A DNA stretch of 64,000 bases from Cricetomys ansorgei. Lineage: Eukaryota > Chordata > Mammalia > Rodentia > Nesomyidae. Each line of letters begins with the position of its first letter. Within the stretch, counting starts at the first letter, position 1. The notes under the pieces are model-generated. The model had not been told where the DNA came from, did no database searches, and saw only the letters and a list, made by a program, of their open reading frames with translations. Both the position numbers and the translations under genes were made by a program. The stretch covers positions 8,940,001 to 9,004,000 of the forward strand of contig JAMJFZ010004031.1 of assembly GCA_026225945.1 (NCBI GenBank). Direction: 5' to 3'. Of the stretch, positions 22,926 through 33,929 are shown piece by piece.

Positions 22926-23674
22926 TTCTTTGTTTTTCTATCTATAACTTTTATCTAAACGTGCTAACATCATTTGCTCTATTATATTCATAAAAGTTTC
23001 AAAATGATACCAACATTTTTAAATATGAGACTATTAAAAGGTTTAAAATTTGCCTTTTTGTCCATTGAATATATATTTCTAAGAATAGCCAGTCTTATGT
23101 TCTAAAATTCCACCCCCAAATTATTTTTGTATGAGTAAGTCATTAACTTGATAAATAGTTCATTTATGTTAGTGCAGTCTTTTTGATACTTTGTAAGGCA
23201 ATGCTCTTTGTTTTATCTAATAAGCGTCATTAGAAAACAGTTTTGTTCAAGTTTGTGTTAAGAATTGAGGTTAAAAGACAGAAGAAATGAGAAGAAACAT
23301 TTCTGGGATCTCATCTTCCTGATTACACGCATCACTTAATATTTTAGCAATGATTTCACAGCAATTCATCCAAGATTTCCCTGCATAAGCTCTTCCCTGA
23401 CAAAAGAAAATTAACCGCTGCCTCAATTTAGATATTCCCAGTCATGTCACAAATGCTAGTGCCCTAATGTAACAGGCTCTTGTCAGTCTTTGAATACTGA
23501 AGTCAATGATATGTCTTCTAACAATTAAGAATCACATAGACCAAACTGAAATGGTCATGATTAAAAAAAAGAAATGCTAGCCAAACATTTCCTTTGAAGT
23601 CAATGTTTGTACATAAAATATTTGAATTAATTTTCTGTTCCTGTAAAAAGAACATCCATGCTCACTCATTTTTC
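22926..23674. other. Repeat-poor intergenic stretch
   Basis: AT-rich, no recognised element or exon. Confidence 0.4.
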
Positions 23675-24135
23675 AATAGACACTATTTTTCTTAAGACGG
23701 TTTTAAGTTCATAACAAAATGGAGAGGAAGATACAGAGATATAATATCACATTCCCGACATCTCCCCACAATGCATGGACTCCCATTACCAATCTCCCTA
23801 CGGGGCAGTGTACTTGTGACAGCTGATGAACCTAGACTGACACCTACCCTTCAAAGTCCATAGGCCCTAGCATTCACTTACTGTAAATCCTTGGGTTAGG
23901 ACAGATATATAACAGATATTCAACACTGTGTTATGCAAATCCTTTCATTGCTCTAAAAACCTCTGTGCTCAGTTACTTCTCCCTCTCCCCATAAAACCCT
24001 TGGAAGCCACGGCCCCCCACCCCCCATCCCCTTTAGTTTGTACCTTTCCAAAATGTATAGACTGGGAATCACATAGTGTTTTCAGAATGACTCTTCTGAC
24101 TTAAGTTCCCTGAATGCTATTTCTTCTTGCTAACT
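23675..24135 (-). mobile_element. Old L1M-type 3' UTR, antisense
   Basis: 'agttcataacaaaatggaga', 'gatgaacctagactgacacc', 'atagactgggaatcacatag' follow the reverse complement of an ancient L1 3' UTR. Confidence 0.75.
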
Positions 24136-24140
24136 CCTCA

Positions 24141-24142
<2 letters not shown>

Positions 24143-24189
<47 letters not shown>
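24143..24189. repeat. (CT)n microsatellite
   Basis: About 22 CT dinucleotides. Confidence 0.98.
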
Positions 24190-24193
<4 letters not shown>

Positions 24194-24330
24194 CTGAAGC
24201 AGGGTCTTACTATGAATCTGTACCTGGCTGGGAATTGGCTAAATAGATCAAGCTGACTGTGAATTCACAGGGATCCCTCTACCTCTGCCTTCTAAATGCT
24301 CTAAATGCTGGATTAAAGTTCAGGGACACC
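24190..24330 (-). mobile_element. B1 SINE
   Basis: 'gaagcagggtcttactatga', 'ctacctctgccttctaaatg'; it sits between CT and TG microsatellites, the CT run probably having grown from its tail. Confidence 0.8.
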
Positions 24331-24337
24331 ATATCTT

Positions 24338-24340
<3 letters not shown>

Positions 24341-24388
<48 letters not shown>
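24341..24388. repeat. (TG)n microsatellite
   Basis: About 24 uninterrupted TG dinucleotides at the 3' end of a reverse-strand B3. Confidence 0.98.
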
Positions 24389-24390
<2 letters not shown>

Positions 24391-24508
24391 GGTCACAGAA
24401 CAGCTATGGGATGGGAGTTCTCTCCTTCTTTCATGTGGGTCCTGAGGGTCAAACTTGGGTGATCATGCTTGATGTCATCTTTACCTGCTGAGCCATCTTG
24501 CTAGCCCT
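24389..24508 (-). mobile_element. B3-class SINE
   Basis: 'gtcctgagggtcaaacttgg', 'acctgctgagccatcttgct'. Confidence 0.85.
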
Positions 24509-24532
24509 TGAGATTTAATGGGTATTTTTATG

Positions 24533-24755
24533 GGTCTGGAGAGATGGCTCAGCTGTTAGCAGCACTTATTGGCAGCTCTTCCAGTGGGCTGGGGTTCAGT
24601 TTCCAGCATGGATATGGTAACTCACAACCATCCATAAAACTTCAACCTCAGGGGATCTTATATCCTCTCCTGGCCTCTGTGGGCATCAGGCACGCCTGTG
24701 GTGCATAGACATATATACAGGCAAAACACTCAAACGCATAAATAAATGAAAAAGA
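24533..24755 (+). mobile_element. B3-class SINE
   Basis: 'ggtctggagagatggctcag' start and an AATAAATGAAAAAG tail. A divergent partner of the reverse-strand B3 just before it. Confidence 0.88.
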
Positions 24756-25649
24756 AGGTGTTTTTATATCAACCTCCCAAAACAACAACAACAACACAAC
24801 TCATGCCTAATGTATGAATGACATCAATCTCCCAAGATTATGTGCTTCCTGAACACATCTGATCCTGCATCCCTTACTCAACAGAGCTGCTTGGAAAGTC
24901 ACAGCTAAATAGAGCGCACGCTGGGAAAGCGTTGTCTAATTTAAATTTATATACATTTATATATACTAAACTTATATAATTTAATTTAAGTACAGATGAG
25001 AGGAACAGAAGAACAATGTGCCTCTGACATACATAATAGTCCTCAGGAGGGTGTAAGTTCTTGTCTGCCTTGGCCACTGCAAATATTGCTTGGCTATTAG
25101 AAATCCACTGTAAACCAATTTAAACAGAAAATGGAAGTTCTTGGTAGAAAGCAAGGTTATCAGAGAGTCTGAGGTTAAAAAGTAAACAGACCATTAGAAG
25201 GATTAGACATTTGGAATTGGACACTTAGAACTTGTGATTGCTCTTTCCTCTCTCAATTTCTTCAGGACTATCTGTATGATTACTTGTCCCTTTTCTGCCT
25301 TATTTTTCTTTCTTTAGAATAGCTTTCTGTTGGGAAAAAAAAAGGAAGTGTGTCTAATGTAGTTCTTAGCCCTGGTTTTATGTTCGCCTCTAAGCAGCCA
25401 ATAGCGCTTGTTACTATGGCTTAACTCCAACTTCTAGGAAGAAAGAGAATCTTGATTTGTACAGCTTGCGTTTGCTACTCCTGGTCCAATACATTACAGC
25501 CAGGGGTTCATGTGCTACAAACAGGAAGGCTTGGGAGGGATGAACCCTTTTTAGAATAAAGGGATCTGGGATAAGTAGGTGTCATCACAGTAACATCAGT
25601 CATGACCTTAGGTAAGTCTGAAATGACCCTCTGAAAGTAGGGCAGCCTC
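24756..25649. other. Unrecognised intergenic stretch
   Basis: No gene or named repeat recognised. Confidence 0.4.
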
Positions 25650-26110
25650 TGTAGGTAAGGTGTTGCTTATCTGTAACCCCCAAACACAGGAAGCTGAGAC
25701 AGGTGGATTATGAGTTTGAGACCAGCCTAGTTTAAACAGTGAGACTATGTCTTTAAAGGAGAAGGGCTGGGAGATAGCTTAGCTGCTAAAGTGCATGCTG
25801 CGCAAACACCAGACTGAGTTTGATCCCCAGAACCTATATAGAAAGCCAGGTGTGGAGGCTGTGTGCTTATAATCTCAGGATGGGAAGGTGGAGACAGGAA
25901 GGCCCTGAGGGCTACTGGTTAGCCAGCCTTGACTCCTGGGTAAACCTCATATTTCAGTCATCCTAGTGAGAGATTCTGTCAAAAAAAAATGTGGCTAGCT
26001 TCTGAAGACTGACACCAGACTAACCTTTGGCCAGAACATGCACATGCACACACATGCGCACACACACACATATAGACCTGCATATACCCACCTAAACACA
26101 CATATATATT
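25650..26110 (+). mobile_element. B1-like SINE followed by B4-type SINE
   Basis: 25650-25765 is a diverged B1 ('gagtttgagaccagcctagt'). 25768-26110 opens with a tRNA-like 'ggctgggagatagcttagct' and continues with a B1-like centre ('ggaaggtggagacaggaagg') and a CA-rich end, the composite B4 plan. Confidence 0.7.
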
Positions 26111-26144
26111 TTTTAAAAAGGGAAGGCTTTATCTCTAAGTTTTT

Positions 26145-26360
26145 AAAATCTATTTTATTTTATGTTTATGAGTATTTTTTCCTGCATGTTTGTCTGTGTA
26201 CCACATGTGTACCTGGCACCTGCAGAGACCAGATAGGGCATTGGATCCCCTGGAACTGGAGTTACAAATGATTGTGAGCTTCCATGTGGATGCTGGGAAT
26301 TAAAGCCAGGTCCTCTGGAAGAGCAGCCAATGATCTTAACCTCTGAGATGCTCTCCAGCT
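26145..26360 (-). mobile_element. B2/B3-class SINE
   Basis: 'ggaactggagttacaaatga', 'gtcctctggaagagcagcca', mutated 'gagatgctctccagctcc' end. Confidence 0.92.
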
Positions 26361-26364
26361 CCTA

Positions 26365-26567
26365 ACTTTTGTTTTGTTTCTATGTGTGTGGGTGTTTTAT
26401 TTGGGATGTCTGTGCACCATGTGGCTACCTGGTCCCCTTAGAGGCCAGAGAGTACATCAGATCCTCTGGGACTGTAGTTACAGTTGTGAGCAGCCATGTG
26501 GGTGCCAGGAAATTGAACCTGGGTCCTCTGGAAGAGCAGCCAGTGCTCTTAACTGCTGAGCCATCAT
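26365..26567 (-). mobile_element. B2/B3-class SINE
   Basis: Second copy in the same orientation directly after the first; 'gtcctctggaagagcagcca', 'taactgctgagccatcatat'. Its last bases are cut off by the following direct-repeat element. Confidence 0.9.
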
Positions 26568-26577
26568 ATAGTGGAAG

Positions 26578-26893
26578 TTTATTTTTAGTTGTGTTTAAAA
26601 TAATTGTTTTTGTGCACTGTTGGAAAAAGGGATGAATAGGCATTGGCCTTTTGTATTGTAATGATCAGCATGTGCTATCAGTAAGATACCTGAGGAGTTC
26701 TGAAAGAATAAAAACACCTGAGCTGAAATGTTCCAGGTTTTACTGTTGAGTACAGCACTGGCCATGACAGTGGTTCCCTCTGCTGAGGTCTGGCAGGGTT
26801 TCCACCAATGAATGAATATGCCTCTTTGTCTCTCTTGGTGAGCCACCACACAACTAATGGCAACAAATGGCATACCATCGTGGGGCAGGACAT
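26578..26893 (+). repeat. Direct repeat, left copy (putative 5' LTR)
   Basis: Aligns with the right copy over its length; shares 'atttttagttgtgtttaaaa', 'gcactgttggaaaaagggat', 'acctgaggagttctgaaaga'. Lacks a segment of about 40 bp present in the right copy at 28341-28380. Confidence 0.85.
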
Positions 26894-28258
26894 CACACCA
26901 GCTAACATCCATCGTGGAAACATGGATGAAGAAAAAGAAATTACAGACCTTGCAGAGTCCAGTAAAGTACCCTCAGAGAAGCTACCAGAGGATAGAGATT
27001 AAGGTATTGATTAAAGGCTCCTGAAGGAAGAGGAGAGAAAGGAAATAAGGCTCTGTGAAGAGAAAAGGCTGTGAAACTAATAAGTGGGGGAAAAGGCTCT
27101 GAGGTGAGAGCCACAGAATGGAGGCCTTTAGAGATAAACAGTTCAGCTGGGAGCAGGAAAAAGCAAGGTTCTTACTGCTTTTTCTGATCTTGGAGCTGAT
27201 GCTCCCTCCCGTCACTGGTGATAGCAAAATGTTTCAAAACTGGGTTTTCTGATAGCTGTGTTGTATGTGTGTGAAGCTCAAAATGTTGTGTTTGAGGCCT
27301 ATGAAGAAGGGTGCGCGTTTACCCATAGCGGTGATGAAAAAGAACACCACCAAACTGCCAGACTGTTTCCGCTGGAGATTCTGCCCACCGGCCGAGAACC
27401 CTCTGTTGCTGTGAAAGCCACGGCTTGGTTAAACTGACCAAGCCGTTTTGTTTTTATTTTTTATTCTTCCCTGCAAACCTGTCTACAAGCGGTAACTCCA
27501 TCCCACAAGGGAACTCTTCCTGCAGATAAGGATTAATTATTTTTCCAGCAAACCAGACTCGATCTTAAAATCTGGAAAGTGTTTCCTCAATCTCAGCACA
27601 CAGAAACTGTTTTCCAAAATTGGCTCAGTTTGTAAATGTGCTGGCAGCCAAATTTGGTACTGTAAGAATCACCCAAGGGTTGCTGGTTTTGAAGGCATGA
27701 AGGAGTCTTTGGAAAGCAGCTGAGGCTTGGCACCGTAAGAGGCTAGGAGAGGCCATTAGTGAAGCCAAAGTAGCAGTTGAAGGCCCAGATTGAAGGGGTC
27801 ATTCAGAAACGTTGAGGCTTGGCACCATGAAAAGAGCCCAGGAGAGGCTATTGGTGGAAGTGTGGCCCCATTGCAGCAGGGATCCCAGCAGTTTTTGTGA
27901 TGCCAGTACCATGGGACGACTACCAAGGAACAGCAGCGGCAGTGGAGTGGAGCCAGCCAGAGCCTGGAGGACAAGCTGTGTGTGCTGCAGAGGGCAGAGC
28001 CTGAGAAGTGATCCAAACCCTTTGGAGGAGCCCAAAAAGATCATGAATGAATTCCAGATAAATGGACATTGATAATGTTTTCCTGCTGTCCAAAGACGTT
28101 GTGAAAAGCTTGATAGATGTTTGGTTTCATTTGGTCCTGTGCATCAGCAGCTCTCGTGATTGTTTCTCTTGTAATAGTTTTGCTATTGTAGTGTTAAATT
28201 ATGTTGTAAAGGTAAAGCAATTTTTTTTAAATACAGAAAAGGGGAAATATTGCAAAAA

Positions 28259-28612
28259 TTTATTTTTAGTTGTGTTTAAAATAATTGTTTCTGTGCACTG
28301 TTGGAAAAAGGGATGCATAGGCCTTGGCCTTTTGTATTGTCTGCAGGTGTTGGGTTTCTGTGGGGGTTGTTTAATTGCTAATGATCTGCATGTGCTATCA
28401 GTAGAACACCTGAGGAGTTCTGAAAGAATAAAATCACCTAAGCTGAAATGCTCAGGGTTCCACTGTTGATAGACTATGGTGCTGGCCAGGACAGTGGTTC
28501 CCTCTGCTGAGGTCTGATAGGGTTTGAGTCTATGAAAATGCCTCCTTGTCTTCTTCAGTGAGGCATCACAACAGTGTACTACTACCCCATCATTCCCCCA
28601 AATGGGACATCT
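28259..28612 (+). repeat. Direct repeat, right copy (putative 3' LTR)
   Basis: Longer copy, with the extra 28341-28380 segment. The 142-codon minus ORF (28199-28627) and 135-codon plus ORF (28062-28469) run through it and mirror the shorter ORFs in the left copy, so they are repeat translations. Confidence 0.85.
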
Positions 28613-29184
28613 TGATTTCAGTCTCATAGCCTTATCCCCTTATCTGTGGTTTTCCTTTCTATGATTTTATTTAACTATGCCCAATTGCAGTGTTATAATA
28701 TTAAATGGAACATTCCAGAAATAAGCAATTCCCAAGTTTTAAATTATGTCATTCTGAAGAACGTGATACAATCTTGTGCTGTTCTAACCTATCCTGCCTG
28801 GGCTGTGACTAATTTATCCTATTGTCTAGCATATCCACGCTCCAAATACTACTCACCTGTGAGTCATGTAGAAGCCAGCCAGTTGATGAAGTGTTTCTTT
28901 CACAGGTAAGTTATAGGAAAGTTTCAAAGGTCAATTAGAAGAATTAAAATGGAAAATATGATTCTTTGCTTATACCTGATAGAGACTGAGTGCTGTCCTG
29001 TGGTGACTGAATAGGCAAGGGGGATCATGATCAATCATAACATAAAATACTGGTTCAGAAGTCCTGAGTCAGGGGAAACCAATGTGGTTTATCTTAAACT
29101 TAGCATTAATTAACTATAGCTAAAGTATGTCAGCATGACATAATTTATCAACATATGAACAAACATATGAACAAATTTGTTCAT
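28613..29184. other. Unrecognised intergenic stretch
   Basis: No gene or named repeat recognised; the 87-codon ORF at 28646-28909 is unsupported. Confidence 0.4.
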
Positions 29185-29328
29185 TTGTTTGAGGGACATT
29201 CTTATGATGTAGACTTGGCTGGCTTTGGAGCCTGCTATGTAGATCAGGCTGACCTTGAACTCACAGAGATCCTTCTTGCTTCTGCATCCTGGGTGCTAGT
29301 ATTAAAGGCATGTGCCACCATGTCCAGC
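29185..29328 (-). mobile_element. B1 SINE
   Basis: 'gtagatcaggctgaccttga', 'gggtgctagtattaaaggca'. Confidence 0.9.
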
Positions 29329-29344
29329 CCTTCTGTAGATTTTT

Positions 29345-29530
29345 TAAAAGGAAGATTTACTTTATGTGTTTGAATTTTTTTGTAAGTGCACTGTGTGTGT
29401 GCCTGACCCTGAGGAGGATAGAAGAGGACTGGATACCCTGGAACTGGAGTTTCACATCCTGCAGGTGCTGGGAACTGAGCCTGTTGCAAGAACATAAGTG
29501 CTCTCAACTTTGAGCCATCTATTCAGCCCC
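29345..29530 (-). mobile_element. B2/B3-class SINE
   Basis: 'ccctggaactggagtttcac', 'gctgggaactgagcctgttg', 'tgagccatctattcagcccc'. Confidence 0.88.
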
Positions 29531-29908
29531 CATCTGTTGACTTTTCCAGGCTGTTATTACATATAGTCATTATATAAGTACTTGTCTTCCTACTAGATCA
29601 CAAGTTTCTCAAAGGCAAAGGACTATATTCAGCTTGCTCTTCATAGCTCTAAACATAGGCACACTGTCTGGGGTAGAGTAGGAAGGTATTTAAGAATACA
29701 AATGTATATGAACAACAAAAATATAAATGGATAGTCTAAATTTTTCAATTATGTATCTAGATACTGGTCATGGTGAAACCTTAGCATAGTCAAAAATTTG
29801 TCATAAGTAACAGAAGAATATTACTTTGTTTTCTGTTATGCCTTATAATGGACTGGGTCAAGACTGGTCAATAGGTGTTACTATGTTTTGTATTGTGTTT
29901 GACTCCTC

Positions 29909-30200
29909 TATTAGTTATTTTTCTTATTTGGTAACAAAATAATTGACAAGAAGCAACTCAGATGAGGGTTACTTAGGCTTACCTTTCTAGGGGATACAGT
30001 CTATCTTGCAGCCAGGAAGCATAGTGGGAGAAACATGAGGTAGCAGTCACATTGCATAGGCAGTCAGGAAGCAGCAAACAGGAAATGAAGTTAAGCTATA
30101 AAATCTCAAGTCCCACCCTCAGTGACTCACTTCCTCCAGCAAAGCTCTATTTCCTAAAGGTTCTACAACCTTGTGTAAACAGAACACCCTGTTGGTCCTT
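29909..30200 (+). mobile_element. Decayed copy of the repeat seen at 21236
   Basis: 'attagttatttttcttattt', 'gtcccaccctcagtgactca', 'cttcctccagcaaagctcta' parallel the 21236 copy in order. 29560-29700 may be an L2 fragment. Confidence 0.6.
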
Positions 30201-31244
30201 AATGTGGTAAAGTCAGAAGGTAGTAGAACATTTGAATTGGCAGATGAAAATTATTTTCTATTATTTAGCCTAGTGAACTCTCATGTTTTCTGAGTCTCCC
30301 CCTTTGTGCAGATTAGCCAATCTCATTTTATCATGAAGCCTACCCCTTATCAATGGGATGAGAGTAGTTAACACTTATTCTGGAATGAAAGAGAACAGTG
30401 GAATATTTGAACCTCTCTCCAGATATTGCCAGGATGTATCTCTGTCTGTGCAGTGAGTGTTCCTGTAACTACAGGAGACTTGCTTTTCAGAGCTTTGGGA
30501 GAAGGACACTTCCCAAAGCTGTTGAAGCCTGATTCTCTCTGTAGGATTTGCTTCCTGCACCTGTTCACAGTTCTTGGCTAAAAACTATGGATGTTCAAAA
30601 ACCTAGCCCTCTGAAATCTTCATGTTAAAGACATTTGTTTATGATATTGCTAATGGGGCTTCTTTATCACCTTTGCAGTCTTCTACAACCAGAACCCAGG
30701 GAAGACCTTGGATTCCTCAGCCTTGATATCAGCCTTTTTGACAAGTCAGCTGGCTGTGTAAGTAGGGTGGAACTTTCAATCAATAAATTATCTGGAGGCC
30801 ACGTGCTTGGGGTCAGTTCATGAGAGAGGCTAGACCCTTTGCCTACAGGCTTTGTACCTCATTGATTGTCTTTGGTTCCTTATTGAACCTGTTTGAGATA
30901 TAATAATTACATTTTAGTAAAAAAAAAAAAAAAAAACCATCTTGGCTCTGTGTGATTGATAGCCTGGGTTTGATTTTTGGCACACCCTTGTTGCAAAAAA
31001 GAATCGCCTTGCTGAGCTACTTTGACTTTGTTATGTGTTCCTTTGTTCAACATGGAGATTATTCTTTGTTTCTAACAAGGTGAAGCCTAGTAGAAAGTAA
31101 TTAGGTCCTCAGAAGAGATTAAGGGAGTTCTTTTCAGACATTAGCATGTTCTCCAGTGAAGTTTGTTACAAAAGAGACTAGGAGATGAGTGTGGTACTGT
31201 ATATCCGTAGTCTCAGCTACCCAGGAGTGTGGAGGAACATTTAA
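30201..31244. other. Unrecognised stretch with a poly(A) run
   Basis: Holds an uninterrupted A run of about 19 nt at 30919-30937, followed by 'gcctgggtttgatttttggc', similar to the B box of an ID element. No source gene recognised upstream of the A run. Confidence 0.4.
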
Positions 31245-32005
31245 TCTTTTATTCCAGCAGCATTAAATCTAGCAAGGAATCACATTCAGAAGCCTGCGTG
31301 ATTCAGCTGGAATGCAGAAAGACTGTTAAGTCAGGCTAATCCTATCCTCTGTGCTAATGTTAGGTGACAGGAATTTCTGTGGTCAAGGCAATGTAGCACA
31401 TGCCTTTAATCCCAAATCTTGGGATATAAATGGAGCAGTCAGTAGAAGCAGACAGCAGAGCTCAGAGAGGGATAGGAGGGAGTAAAAGCAGAGTGTGGAA
31501 GCAGACCTCAGAGAGTGAAGCGAGGTAGAAACAGACTGGAAGCAGGCAAGAGGCAGAGCTCAGAGAGAGAATCAGAAATTAATTCAGTCAGGCAATTTGA
31601 GTGCAGTCAGCTCACAAACAGTTCACACAGGAGAAGCTGAGAAGAGCGGACAGAATAAGTAGACAGAATACAGAGAGTCTAAAGCAGATAGTTTACAATT
31701 TACAGTTCAGAGTTCACAATATAGCTCAAAGTAAAAAGAGTAGTTCAGAAAATAGCCAGTCACAGTGAGCTCAGTCAGTAGTAAGTCTCTGAGACTGAAA
31801 CATTCTAGGTTTAGATTTGAAGATTAGATTGTATAGAGGCTGAAGCATTCTAGGTCTAGGCTTAAGATTAATTGTATGGAGGCTAGACCCCTCTAGGACC
31901 AGGGATTGAATTAGCAAAGAATAAACTGCCTTTTGCCATGAATTCATGAGAATCAATCAATCAATCATTCAATCAATCAGTGCTTACATCTACATTTACA
32001 CAAGA
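31245..32005 (+). repeat. Unassigned interspersed repeat, copy 1
   Basis: Shares order and motifs with 51770-53530: 'cacattcagaagcctgcgtg' at the start, a B1-like 'catgcctttaatccc', a purine-rich 'gaagcagacagcagagctca' body, and an end with 'ctacat' repeats after an (AATC)n run at 31952-31979. Looks like a composite or LTR-derived rodent repeat; no coding capacity. Confidence 0.65.
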
Positions 32006-33158
32006 GACTGGACGTGGTACATCAGACCATAAGTCTAATACTAGTTTGGACAAGAGTCCTCATCCCAAAAACTGGGGATAAAATTCACTAAGCCCAAGAG
32101 GTAGTATACTTGACTTTGTGCAAAAGGTTCCAGCAGCAGCTCTCCTATAGTCAAAATCACATTAGTTTTAACTCTTATCATTGCTTATTTCACAGCCTCT
32201 TGTTTCATTATGTAAAAGAGTAGATACTTACTAGGGTATTTTCTCAAAACTATCTGGTTTATGATAGAGATTTCACACACAGGGTGTGTTCTGATTATGA
32301 TTTGTATGACTCCTATCTACCTGGATGGTTCACTTAGGCCCTTAGGAAAATATCAAAACTAGGCAAATTAGATATTTCCTGTGAATAAAAGTTGACCTCC
32401 TGACTCTTCACTGAGAGCTGGAAATGGAGTCGTGTTATTAAGTAAGTGTTAAAAGCAGCAAACGGCCACTCTTGAGAAACTGCCAGAATCACTGTGGGTC
32501 TATTTATATGACCTGCTTTGTCAGGGCATTTTAAAATTGGTCAAAAGGGCTAGTAGAGATGCAGCTCCAAAGAGGAAGGTAATTGACTCAAGAACTAGAT
32601 GGTGTGAAATTAAGGGAATGGGTAGATTTGAAATGAGGGAAGTAGCTGGATTTGCCCAAAAGAGAGCTGAAGCTGATTCTACTACTCCACACTGGTGGAA
32701 CTTTTCAGTTAATATAGGAGTGACTGGTTGCTGGTAAAGAGGGGCTATTTGGGATTCTTGAGTTGGTTTGTTTGGTTTTTATCTTTTTGTGATTTCGGTT
32801 TCTATAAGTAGCATTGTGAACCCAGCTACAGGATTTCATTAATAACGAACAATAAGGTATTACTGAGGAATGGTGGCTACAAAATGTGTGCTAGTTCCCC
32901 TGACATCTGTTTTACAAACACATGGTTTGATGACAAGAGTACTAGTTTGGGTGTGCAGTATATTAGGAATGATCTTCAAACAATAACAACACTAAAGACA
33001 AGTTGTCTGTGTCTTTGGAATTTTTCAAAAGAGCTCTTAACACTTCCTACATCACTTTCATAGGAGACAGAAAAACCTTAATTTTGTTACAAACAGTGGC
33101 TCAGTTGCTGCTTACAAGTCACTACTCAGAAGGATTATGACACAAAGAGAACAGAGTT
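32006..33158. other. Unrecognised intergenic stretch
   Basis: No gene or repeat recognised. The ORF at 32537-32737 lacks support. Confidence 0.4.
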
Positions 33159-33345
33159 TTAGACCTGTGAGATGGCTCAGTGTGTAAAGGTGCCTTCTGT
33201 CAAGCCTCGTGGTCTGAGTGTGATCCCCAGAACCTGCAAAGTGGAAGGAGAGAGAACTGATTCCAAGTTGTTCTCGGAGCTCATCTGAACTGTGGTAATG
33301 CATGAGCTAGTCACATACAATAGATATTAAACGTAATTTTTTTAA
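33159..33345 (+). mobile_element. B3/B4-type tRNA-derived SINE
   Basis: 'gacctgtgagatggctcagt', 'gtgatccccagaacctgcaa', T/A-rich end. Confidence 0.75.
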
Positions 33346-33394
33346 AAACCCAGATTTTGTAGTAGAGATCAGGGTTTGAAAAGTGTGTTCTGTC

Positions 33395-33485
33395 ATTAGT
33401 TTACTTGTGTGACTTTATCCAAATTATTTAACTTTTCTGATACTATTCTGTCATCTGCAAATTGGGGATAGTAACCAGTTCACAT
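33395..33485 (+). mobile_element. MIR SINE fragment
   Basis: 'cttgtgtgactttatccaaa' and 'ctgtcatctgcaaattgggg' follow the conserved MIR core. It is an ancient element close to the Ola1 promoter. Confidence 0.75.
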
Positions 33486-33629
33486 CCTTTCCTTTATTTG
33501 CAACTGGTAAGTTTGAAAAAAATTATTACGATTTTTGGACATTCACTGCAACAAATAGTTGAAGGTCATTGAAGTTCAAATAAAAAATACTTTTTTCCAG
33601 TGGAGTTCATAGTGTAGTCAGCAGGTGCG

Positions 33630-33760
33630 AAGACTTAATATGTATTATTTGATTTTATCCTCAAAATAAGCCTGTCAGATCGCAATATTCTCATTTTATA
33701 ACGAGGAGGAAACCATGTTTTCCAAATCCCAAAGGCCTCTGTTCTTAACCACCCTGGGGA
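33630..33760 (+). mobile_element. MIR-like fragment
   Basis: 'ctcattttataacgaggagg' and 'gcctctgttcttaaccaccc' resemble the MIR/MIRb 3' half. Confidence 0.55.
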
Positions 33761-33929
33761 AAGGGATGTGTGTGTGGTAGCGGGGAAGAAGCTGGTGACT
33801 CTTTAAATGCTTTCTGTACTTTTGTGGCTGCTAAGACCCTAAGATGTCTTGGATCCTGAGTTTTTCTTAGTCCATTTTCCCTTGAAGAAAGTTTATCCGC
33901 CTCTCACCGTCAGCCGGTCTGAAAGAAGA

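Larger units (their letters stand above)
26568..28612 (+). mobile_element. LTR-bounded retroelement remnant, non-coding
   Basis: Two long direct repeats (about 26578-26893 and 28259-28612) bound 1.37 kb of internal DNA. Each repeat has an AATAAA signal in the same place (26706 and 28427 area). A purine-rich AGAAAAGGGGAAA at 28236-28248 precedes the second repeat, as a polypurine tract precedes a 3' LTR. I see no gag, pol or env resemblance inside, so the element is either internally deleted or non-autonomous. The internal part contains a diverged local duplication ('gaggcttggcacc' at about 27722 and 27812) and a perfect 10 bp hairpin at 27420-27446. Family not recognised. The LTR reading is inference; a segmental duplication is the alternative. 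Confidence 0.6.

Noticed and set aside
24143..24388. CRISPR-like or structured repeat array
   Set aside because: These are CT and TG dinucleotide microsatellites flanking a B1; no spacer structure.
27290..27430. Possible protein-coding exon beginning 'atgaagaagggtgcgcg'
   Set aside because: The frame is short (about 37 codons) and no family or splice sites fit; it belongs to the LTR-bounded element.
28062..28627. Overlapping ORFs of 135 and 142 codons
   Set aside because: They run through the right direct repeat, on opposite strands, and mirror shorter ORFs in the left repeat; no protein family recognised.
30919..30937. Processed pseudogene ending in the poly(A) run
   Set aside because: No recognisable gene sequence or AATAAA at a suitable distance upstream, and no flanking duplication found.
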